DNA from: Solirubrobacterales bacterium
Lineage (GTDB): Bacteria; Actinomycetota; Thermoleophilia; Solirubrobacterales; Solirubrobacteraceae
Reading direction: 5' to 3'
Assembly: GCA_017354065.1 (NCBI GenBank)
Contig: JAFMRN010000174.1
Coordinates: 1-5,488 of the forward strand
DNA length: 5,488 bases
The notes below the pieces were generated by a model. That model saw only the letters and a program-made list of their open reading frames with translations, ran no database searches and was not told the DNA's origin. Below are positions 1-5,488 of this stretch, one piece after another. Positions within the stretch are counted from its first letter, which is position 1; each line of letters starts with the position of its first letter. The position numbers and the translations under genes are program-made.

Positions 1-1
1 C

Positions 2-276
<275 letters not shown>

Positions 277-280
<4 letters not shown>

Positions 281-444
281 GACGCACGACTGCCCAGACC
301 AGCGCCCTGATCGCGGTCCTGGCTGGCTGCTTCGGCGCGGCGGCGGTCCACTCCAACGTGCTGAAGGTCTGCCTGATCGTCGTGGCCCTGATCGCGCTGT
401 TTGTGGCAGGCACCGCGCTGGGGGCCATCCGGCGTGGGGACTAA
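277..444 (+). CDS. Small two-helix membrane protein of unknown function, 55 aa
   Basis: A GTG start shares a GTGA overlap with the stop of the UvrA-like gene, a usual arrangement for translational coupling, and the frame runs 55 codons to a TAA at 442-444. I do not recognise the family. The protein begins MRRTT, has a hydrophobic stretch at about residues 9-25, a short polar turn (HSN, then K30), a second hydrophobic helix at about 31-51 and ends RRGD. By the positive-inside rule both ends should be cytoplasmic. By my count 49 of 55 codons end in G or C, matching the neighbouring genes and supporting real coding. There are cysteines at 18 and 32, one in each helix. No Shine-Dalgarno sequence precedes the GTG, so expression probably depends on ribosomes finishing the upstream gene. 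The coding call is fairly good; any function, such as partnering the ATPase, would be a guess. Confidence 0.68.
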
Positions 445-615
445 TTCCGCCGACGACATCTGTGATCTCTTGCTAAGCCCGTTTTACGTGTGTCATTACA
501 CCGGAATCTTCGTGGGCCGAAAGGCTCCATATTTGTCCCTTTCTCGCATCGCTGGCTGACGCGATCCGCAGCGGTTGTCAAGTTCTGACAACGGCACGCA
601 TGAGACCCTGTGTGG
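445..615. other. Non-coding gap between the small membrane protein and the DUF255 gene
   Basis: About 170 bases, visibly richer in A and T than the flanking genes, with no supportable ORF. It contains a short GNRA-loop hairpin (GGGCC, GAAA, GGCTC at 514-527, one G-U pair) with a mildly T-rich stretch after it, which could be a weak terminator of the upstream pair. A 19-bp inverted repeat lies near its right end. I find no convincing -10 (TANNNT) hexamer, so the promoter of the downstream gene is not located. Confidence 0.6.
574..592. promoter_or_regulatory. Perfect 7-bp inverted repeat, candidate operator upstream of the DUF255 gene
   Basis: GTTGTCA and TGACAAC form a perfect inverted repeat around the 5-base centre AGTTC. 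It ends 23 bases before the chosen ATG at 616. The length and symmetry suit a dimeric helix-turn-helix repressor. The left arm contains TTGTCA, a fair -35 hexamer, but nothing 16-19 bases downstream resembles a good -10. It does not match the consensus sites I know well (LexA GAAC-N4-GTTC, HAIR CTTGAGT-N7-ACTCAAG, CIRCE). The regulatory role is inferred from symmetry and position only. Confidence 0.4.
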
Positions 616-2559
616 ATGCCCAACCGCCTGGCCGCCTCTCCCTCGCCGTACCTCCGCCAGCACGCCGATAACCCGGTTGACTGGTGGTCTTGGAGCCCCG
701 AAGCCCTGGCCGCCGCGCGCTCCGCGGACAAGCCGCTGCTGGTCTCGATCGGCTACTCGGCCTGTCACTGGTGCCATGTGATGGCGCACGAGTCCTTTGA
801 GGACAGCGCCGTCGCGGAGTACATGAACGAGCACTTCATCTGCATCAAGGTCGACCGCGAGCAGCACCCGGACGTTGATGCGATCTGCATGGAGGCCTGC
901 CAGCGGATGACCGGCCACGGCGGCTGGCCGCTGAACGTGTTCCTGACACCGGAGCAGGAGCCGTTCTTCGCGGGCACCTACTTCCCGCCGGAGCAACGCC
1001 AAGGGCTGGTTAGCTGGCCGATGGTCCTCCAGGCCGTCGCCAAGGCCTGGTCGGAGACCCCGGACGCGGTCCACAACCAGGCCGCGGAGCTGACCGGCGC
1101 GATAGTCAACACGGCCTCGGCGCAGCTACAGCCCGGCCCGGTCGACCGCGATTTCCGCGCCGCGGCGCTGGACAACCTGTCCCAGAGCTTTGACAGCGAT
1201 CACGGCGGCTGGGGCGGGGCACCGAAGTTCCCGCCCCACGGCACGCTGGAGTTCCTGCTGGCGGTTGGGGCTTCAGATGAAGGCGAGGATGCGCGAGAGA
1301 TGGCACTTTCGACGTTGTCCGCAATGGCGGCCGGCGGGATCTATGACCAGGTGGGCGGCGGCTTCCACCGGTACACGGTTGACGGCACCTGGACCGTGCC
1401 GCACTTCGAGAAGATGCTCTATGACAACGCCCTGTTGGCGCGCTCCTATCTGCACGGCTGGCAGCTCAGCGGCGAGGACCGCTTCCGCGAGGTGTGCACG
1501 GAGACGCTCGATTTCATCCTGCGCGAGCTCCGCGCTGAGGACGGCGGCTTCTGCTCCGCGCTTGACGCCGACTCCGAGGGGGTTGAGGGCCGTTTCTACG
1601 TGTGGACCGAACAGCAGCTGCGAACGGCGCTGGGTGGGGAACTGGCCGACGCGGCCAGCGCCTACTTCGGCACGTCTCTGCGCGGCAACTTCGAGGGCGC
1701 GAACGTGCTGGAGGCACACGGCCCGCGGCCCCAGCGTCTGGCGGAGATCCGCTGCAAGCTGTACGGCGCGCGTGCCGAGCGTGTCCGTCCCGGGCTGGAT
1801 GACAAGCGCATCACAGCCTGGAACGCGCTCGCGATCGGGGCCCTGGCGGAGGCGGGCGCGGTGCTGGGACGCGCGGATTACCTGGAGGCCGCGAGCAGCG
1901 CCGCCACGCTGGTGTTGTCGAGTGAGCAGCTGATGCGCACCGGTGATGTGCCCGGCTATCTGGACGACTACGCCTACCTGGTGGAGGCGCTCGTGCTGCT
2001 GTATGAGGCGAGCTTCGAGCCACGCTGGTACCTGGCCGCCGTTGACACGGCCGAGCAGATGATCAAGCGCTTCGGCGACGCTGAGAACGGCGGCTTCTTC
2101 ACCACCCCTGACGGGCAGGACGCCTTTGTCACCCGCCGCAAGGACCTGGAGGACGCGCCGATCCCGTCGGGCTCCTCAGCCGCGGCGTTCGGCCTGCTGC
2201 GCCTGGCCCGCCTGGCCGGCTCGACCGACTATGAGCGCTCGGCGATCGGCGTGCTGGCCACGCACGGGCCGCTGGCAGCCCGGCACCCCCATGCCCTGGG
2301 ACACCTGCTGACCGCACTTGACTTCCACCTGGCAGACGATGTCCGTGAGGTCGCATTGGTCGGGCCCGACACTGAGCTGGTTGACACGGTCCGGCGCCGT
2401 TACCGGCCCCACGTGGTGCTGGCCGGCAGCAGCGAACCCTCCGACACCGTCCCGCTGCTGGCCCACCGCGAGCTCCCGGGCGCGTACGTGTGTGAGCGGT
2501 TCGCCTGCCAGGCACCTACCTCGGATCCCCAATCACTGGAAACGATGCTGATCAGCTAA
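616..2559 (+). CDS. Thioredoxin-domain protein of the DUF255 / YyaL (SPATA20-like) family, 647 aa
   Basis: A complete member of the widespread DUF255 family. The N-terminal part (about residues 1-165) is the thioredoxin-like domain, starting with the family opening MPNRLA and PYLRQHADNPVDWW. It carries the CHWC redox-type motif at 50-53 and GGWPLNVF at 102-109. The rest is the (alpha/alpha)6 six-hairpin region, with PHFEKMLYDNA at 262-272, LDADSEG at 316-322, a DDKRITAWN block and a C-terminal YVCERFACQAP containing C626 and C631. Length is slightly short for the family but no block looks missing. The biochemical role of bacterial members is not settled; redox or sugar-epimerase-like activity has been suggested from fold. 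There is no signal peptide, so it is probably cytoplasmic. I chose ATG 616 because relatives begin MPNRLA; an in-frame GTG at 610 would add two residues. No Shine-Dalgarno sequence precedes either. Confidence 0.95.
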   Translation: MPNRLAASPSPYLRQHADNPVDWWSWSPEALAAARSADKPLLVSIGYSACHWCHVMAHESFEDSAVAEYMNEHFICIKVDREQHPDVDAICMEACQRMTGHGGWPLNVFLTPEQEPFFAGTYFPPEQRQGLVSWPMVLQAVAKAWSETPDAVHNQAAELTGAIVNTASAQLQPGPVDRDFRAAALDNLSQSFDSDHGGWGGAPKFPPHGTLEFLLAVGASDEGEDAREMALSTLSAMAAGGIYDQVGGGFHRYTVDGTWTVPHFEKMLYDNALLARSYLHGWQLSGEDRFREVCTETLDFILRELRAEDGGFCSALDADSEGVEGRFYVWTEQQLRTALGGELADAASAYFGTSLRGNFEGANVLEAHGPRPQRLAEIRCKLYGARAERVRPGLDDKRITAWNALAIGALAEAGAVLGRADYLEAASSAATLVLSSEQLMRTGDVPGYLDDYAYLVEALVLLYEASFEPRWYLAAVDTAEQMIKRFGDAENGGFFTTPDGQDAFVTRRKDLEDAPIPSGSSAAAFGLLRLARLAGSTDYERSAIGVLATHGPLAARHPHALGHLLTALDFHLADDVREVALVGPDTELVDTVRRRYRPHVVLAGSSEPSDTVPLLAHRELPGAYVCERFACQAPTSDPQSLETMLIS

Positions 2560-2591
2560 CCGGAACTGCACACATCGGCGTGCAAGTCCCT

Positions 2592-2597
2592 TATGCT
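2592..2597 (+). promoter_or_regulatory. Candidate -10 element (TATGCT) for a leaderless lipoprotein mRNA
   Basis: TATGCT fits the actinobacterial TANNNT -10 consensus and lies in the short gap after the DUF255 gene. Seven bases separate it from the ATG at 2605, so transcription would begin at or next to that codon, giving a leaderless message. This agrees with the lack of a Shine-Dalgarno sequence. No good -35 is visible; the bases 17-18 upstream read CACACA or similar. The gene could equally be read through from the DUF255 gene. Confidence 0.35.
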
Positions 2598-2604
2598 TTT
2601 CTTT

Positions 2605-4119
2605 ATGCACGCACGGATCGCAGCTTTCTTTTCGTTAGCGCTGGTAGTCGGGGCACTGGCACTGTCGGCCTGTGGCGGCGGATCAAGCACGTCCAAGGCC
2701 GATCCTGCTGCGGTGGTGCCATCCAATGTGGCGTTCTACATCTCCGGGGTGGTCAAACCGGACAGCAGCCAGGTGGGCGCCATCAAGCAGATAGTCACCG
2801 AGTTCGGTGGAACCGCCGCGTGGACCAAGCTGAACGCTGGGCTGCAGCGCGGACTCGCACGGATCAGCCCCAGCTTCACCAAGAACGTGCTGCCCCAGGT
2901 AGGCCAGCGCGTCGGTTTCGCGTTCACAAAGTTCGTTCCCTCCGAGTTCCAGAGCGCCAACGGCGGGATGCCAGCTGATGCGGCGGTAGTGATCCCTTCC
3001 AGCAACCCCAGCAAGCTCCAGCAGGCGATCAAGCAGACGCACAGCTCAGGCGGCGGGGTCACCGCGGTCGACGGTGGCGACCTGCTTGTCGGCGGCCCCG
3101 CCGCGGTCAACGCGATCAAGTCCAACCACGGCCCGACGCTGACGGGCAACAGCGCCTACAAGTCGCTTGCCGCCCCGGAGGCGCTCGGCTCCGGGTTCGT
3201 GAACATGCACGAGTTCATCAGCGGCATGCAGTCATCACCGCAGGCCGGCCAGGCGTTTCAGAGCCCCGCGTTGCAGGCCGAGCTCAAGAAGCTCCCCAAT
3301 GACGCGGCCGCGGGCATGAGCCTGACGGCCACCGGTAAGGCGATCACGCTCGATTTCGCCCCCTACCACGTACCGTCGGCCTCCGCCTCCGCCGCCAAGG
3401 CCAGCACCGTGGCCGGCTTGCCGAGCAGCTCGATCCTGGCACTCGCGCTGAACATCTCGCAGAAGAGCCTGCAGACCATGTCAAAGAACGCGCTCAACAA
3501 TCTGAGCAGCGGCCTGTCGCAGTCGAGCGCGATGACCGGCGGCGGCTTGGCAGCAGCTACCCAGAAGCTCACCCAGATCTCCAAGACGATCCTCCCGGCC
3601 CTGGGTCCCCTGCAGCTGTCTATCGGCGGCAGCTCGTTCCTGAAACCCCAGGTCGGCCTGTCCATGACCCCGTACAACCAGAAGGCCGCCGACAACCTGC
3701 TGGGGCTGCTGCGCAAGCAGATCACCAGCTCGGCGGGCGCCAATGTGCATGTGACGCCGGCCAAGGGCGGGTTCGCGCTGAGCGCACCACCCAGTTACAA
3801 CGCCACCGTCACACATACGGGTAACCAGATCCTCGGGCTGATGGGCTTCCAGAACGCAAACGCGTTCCTGCACTCCGGATCCCCGTTGTCCTCGGACAGC
3901 ACCTACAAGACCGCCACGAGCCAGCTTCCCGGTGGGTCCAAGGTGCCGGTGTTCCTGAACTTCGGGAACCTGAAAAAGCTTGTCACCCAGCTCTTCCAGC
4001 TGCAGGGCAAGTCAAACGATCCGAGCACAATCAAGACCGAAGCGATCCTCGGGCATCTGAACTATCTGATCCTGGGCCTGTCAGGCTCGAGTGACCGGCT
4101 CGTGCTGGGTCTGAATTAG
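2605..4119 (+). CDS. Secreted lipoprotein resembling DUF3352 proteins, first of a tandem pair, 504 aa
   Basis: The protein starts with a lipoprotein signal peptide: a short basic n-region (MHAR), a hydrophobic core and the lipobox LSAC with the lipidated cysteine at residue 23. A flexible GGGSSTSK linker follows. It should be exported, lipidated and anchored on the outer face of the cytoplasmic membrane. The opening of the mature part (DPAAVVPSNVAFY, then VVKPD and FGG) and the later GQRVGFAFTKF recall DUF3352 proteins of Solirubrobacterales. That match is from memory; the family has no assigned function. The mature protein has no further cysteine, one Trp, and many Ser, Lys, Asn and Gln, with low-complexity SASASAAK and QLPGGSK stretches. 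An upstream in-frame ATG at 2593 would give 508 residues; I prefer 2605 because the charged residues then begin the signal peptide and a TATGCT element is correctly spaced. A paralogue follows after 36 bases. Confidence 0.88.
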   Translation: MHARIAAFFSLALVVGALALSACGGGSSTSKADPAAVVPSNVAFYISGVVKPDSSQVGAIKQIVTEFGGTAAWTKLNAGLQRGLARISPSFTKNVLPQVGQRVGFAFTKFVPSEFQSANGGMPADAAVVIPSSNPSKLQQAIKQTHSSGGGVTAVDGGDLLVGGPAAVNAIKSNHGPTLTGNSAYKSLAAPEALGSGFVNMHEFISGMQSSPQAGQAFQSPALQAELKKLPNDAAAGMSLTATGKAITLDFAPYHVPSASASAAKASTVAGLPSSSILALALNISQKSLQTMSKNALNNLSSGLSQSSAMTGGGLAAATQKLTQISKTILPALGPLQLSIGGSSFLKPQVGLSMTPYNQKAADNLLGLLRKQITSSAGANVHVTPAKGGFALSAPPSYNATVTHTGNQILGLMGFQNANAFLHSGSPLSSDSTYKTATSQLPGGSKVPVFLNFGNLKKLVTQLFQLQGKSNDPSTIKTEAILGHLNYLILGLSGSSDRLVLGLN

Positions 4120-4128
4120 CGGTTCACT

Positions 4129-4154
4129 TGACGCGGGGCATACGCTCCGCGTCA
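4129..4154. promoter_or_regulatory. Strong stem-loop abutting the second lipoprotein start codon
   Basis: The arms 4129-4138 (TGACGCGGGG) and 4145-4154 (CTCCGCGTCA) pair over 10 bp with one G-U, around a six-base loop CATACG. The outer 8 bp are a perfect inverted repeat. It starts 9 bases after the stop of the first lipoprotein gene and ends one base before the ATG at 4156. There is no U-tract, so it is not a canonical intrinsic terminator. It could be a U-less terminator or mRNA-stabilising hairpin, a translational block on the second gene, or, as DNA, an operator. A TACGCT hexamer at 4141-4146 fits the TANNNT -10 pattern and lies at the centre of symmetry, favouring the operator reading. 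The structure is plain; its role is not. Confidence 0.55.
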
Positions 4155-4155
4155 T

Positions 4156-5488
4156 ATGCGATTGAGAATCGGAAGTCTCATCGCCGCTGCCACAGCAGCG
4201 TTGGCAATAGCGGGGTGCAACACATCAAACGCGTCGAAGCTTGACCCGGCGGGGGCCGTGCCGGCAAACGTCACGATGTTCGCCTCCGCCGTGATCCAAC
4301 CCGATGATCACCAGGTCGCGACGCTGAAGCGGATCGTGGATCAGTTCGGAGGCACCCGCGCGTGGCATGAGCTCCTCGCTCCCGCCGAACAGGCGCTCGC
4401 CAGGCACGGCGCGGTCCTGGCCCAGATCCAGCCATGGCTGGGCCAGCGCATTGGCCTGGCGTTCACCACACTGCCGGTAGCCACCCACCGGCAGGTGCCA
4501 CCGGGGCTGGTTCTGATCATCCCGACGAACGACCCCGCAGGTGCCCGGAAGTGGGCCGCCGCCGCACACAAGCAGCGCGCGAACCGGGGCTGGGCGAGCG
4601 CGGTTCACGGCAACTATCTGCTGCTCGGGTCCCCGGGCGCTGTCAGGCAGGTCAGCTCCTACCACGGCCGGACGCTGAAGGGCACGCCGGCGTGGCAGCG
4701 GATCAGCGCGGACGCGCCAGGCGCGCTGGCCAGCGTGTACCTGCAAGTGCACCGTGCGCTCGGCTCGCTTGTCGGGAACCGCGCGACGCGCTCGTTCGTG
4801 CACGATGTGCCGTTCCTGCGTGATCTGAGCAAGCTGCCGCGTAGCGCGGTGTTGGGCGGCGCGCTGACGGTCGGCGACGCCCACATCGCGGTTGATGCGA
4901 TCACCTACGGGATCCGGCGCTCGGGCGGTTCGGCGGCCAGCGACGTTGGCTCGCTGCCGGCCAACTCCACCGGCGCGGTCGCGCTGAAGCTCAGCCGCGA
5001 GGATGTCCTTGACTACTTCAGCGTCTTCTCAGGGCTCGCGCTCGGCTTGCCGGGAACCGAGTCGGGCTGGTGGTCCTACCCACCAGCCAGCTCGACGTCC
5101 TACGCACCGTCGATTAGAGCTCACCTACTACAACCGGTGGACACGCTTGACAGCGCGCTGGGCGCTCTCGGGCCCCTGAAATTCGCCTTCTCCGGCGGCT
5201 CGCTCGCCGGACTGCACGCGGGGCTGTCAGTCAGCCCCCACAACCAGGCCGACGCCCACCGCGTACTGACACTGCTGCGTCACGCCGCGGCGAAACGCCG
5301 CAGCGACCACCTCAAGTCATCACCGCACGGCTTCTCCCTCACCTTGCCCCACCACCTCCGGGTCAGCGTCAACCACGTGGCACACAAGATCCTGGCGCTG
5401 CTGGGCTTCAGGCATGCAGCCGAATTCCTGCACGCCTCCCTGACTCTGAACTCGGACGCGCAGTACCGCGCGGCCGCCGGCACGCTTC
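4156..5488 (+). CDS. Secreted lipoprotein, diverged paralogue of the upstream gene (3' end outside window)
   Basis: The frame from ATG 4156 stays open for 444 codons to the right edge. The signal peptide begins MRLRIGS, has an Ala-rich core and ends in the lipobox IAGC, with the lipidated cysteine at residue 21 and no other cysteine. Homology to the preceding gene is clear along the length. Residues 28-70 match 31-73 of the first protein at 23 of 43 positions by eye, and 410-444 match its 407-441 at 15 of 35 (shared GF, FLH, SD and Y). By that alignment about 60-70 residues are missing past the edge. It shares PWLGQRIGLAF with the DUF3352-like pattern. Composition differs from its partner: I count 23 His and 7 Trp here against 9 His and 1 Trp, with Arg largely replacing Lys. 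No Shine-Dalgarno sequence is present and a strong hairpin touches the start codon. Function is unknown; presumably it sits on the outer membrane face. Confidence 0.86.
   Translation, partial: MRLRIGSLIAAATAALAIAGCNTSNASKLDPAGAVPANVTMFASAVIQPDDHQVATLKRIVDQFGGTRAWHELLAPAEQALARHGAVLAQIQPWLGQRIGLAFTTLPVATHRQVPPGLVLIIPTNDPAGARKWAAAAHKQRANRGWASAVHGNYLLLGSPGAVRQVSSYHGRTLKGTPAWQRISADAPGALASVYLQVHRALGSLVGNRATRSFVHDVPFLRDLSKLPRSAVLGGALTVGDAHIAVDAITYGIRRSGGSAASDVGSLPANSTGAVALKLSREDVLDYFSVFSGLALGLPGTESGWWSYPPASSTSYAPSIRAHLLQPVDTLDSALGALGPLKFAFSGGSLAGLHAGLSVSPHNQADAHRVLTLLRHAAAKRRSDHLKSSPHGFSLTLPHHLRVSVNHVAHKILALLGFRHAAEFLHASLTLNSDAQYRAAAGTL

Noticed and set aside
514..527. Short hairpin with a GAAA tetraloop as terminator of the UvrA-like operon
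   Set aside because: The stem is only 5 bp with a G-U pair, and the following bases are only mildly T-rich; too weak to call as a terminator on its own.
445..615. Possible small RNA or riboswitch before the DUF255 gene
   Set aside because: I could not recognise any conserved riboswitch core, and apart from the inverted repeat the helices are too short to support an RNA call.
496..1074. Minus-strand open frame of 192 codons covering the DUF255 gene start and the upstream gap
   Set aside because: It overlaps the conserved thioredoxin-like domain on the other strand and shows no recognisable protein features.
1190..1933. Plus-strand open frame of 247 codons in another phase within the DUF255 gene
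   Set aside because: The translation is Arg/Ala/Ser-rich shadow sequence, while the main frame carries all the conserved family blocks through the same stretch.
2567..2584. Inverted repeat TGCAC / GTGCA after the DUF255 stop codon
   Set aside because: Five base pairs around an 8-base loop with no T-tract; within chance expectation and not a credible terminator.
4128..4157. TTGACG as a -35 element for the second lipoprotein gene
   Set aside because: The TACGCT hexamer is only 7 bases away, and a 17-18 base spacing would put the -10 across the start codon; the match is better explained as part of the hairpin arm.
4225..4884. Long minus-strand open frame (219 codons) inside the second lipoprotein gene
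   Set aside because: It lies wholly opposite a well-supported coding frame with a lipobox and paralogue homology. The predicted protein is Arg-rich with no recognisable domain, as is usual for antisense frames in high-GC genes.

Overview
The window is high-GC DNA in which all the genes I can support lie on the + strand. It has the look of an actinobacterial chromosome. The best guess is class Thermoleophilia (Solirubrobacterales), because tandem lipoproteins resembling DUF3352 proteins are, from memory, common there. This is inferred from gene families and codon use, not from a marker gene. I see no tRNA, rRNA, CRISPR array, insertion sequence or phage gene.

Layout. (1) Positions 2-280 hold the 3' end of a UvrA-like ABC ATPase. 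(2) Positions 277-444 hold a 55-residue two-helix membrane protein whose GTG start overlaps the UvrA-like stop codon. (3) Positions 445-615 are a non-coding gap of about 170 bases with a 19-bp inverted repeat shortly before the next gene. (4) Positions 616-2559 hold a complete DUF255/YyaL-type protein, with a thioredoxin-like domain followed by a six-hairpin barrel. (5) A 45-base gap contains a possible -10 element. (6) Positions 2605-4119 hold a complete lipoprotein. (7) A short gap contains a 10-bp-stem hairpin ending one base before the next start codon. (8) From 4156 a second lipoprotein, a clear paralogue of the first, stays open to the window end.

Working together. The UvrA-like gene and the small membrane protein are probably translationally coupled. 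The two lipoproteins are an old, strongly diverged tandem duplication and probably work at the outer face of the cytoplasmic membrane. Nothing ties the DUF255 protein functionally to the lipoproteins: each lipoprotein has only its lipobox cysteine, so neither is a disulfide substrate. None of the four visible starts has a convincing Shine-Dalgarno sequence, which suggests leaderless or SD-independent initiation here. The parts most worth a second look are the paralogue pair and the hairpin between its members. I do not see a convincing new multi-gene system.
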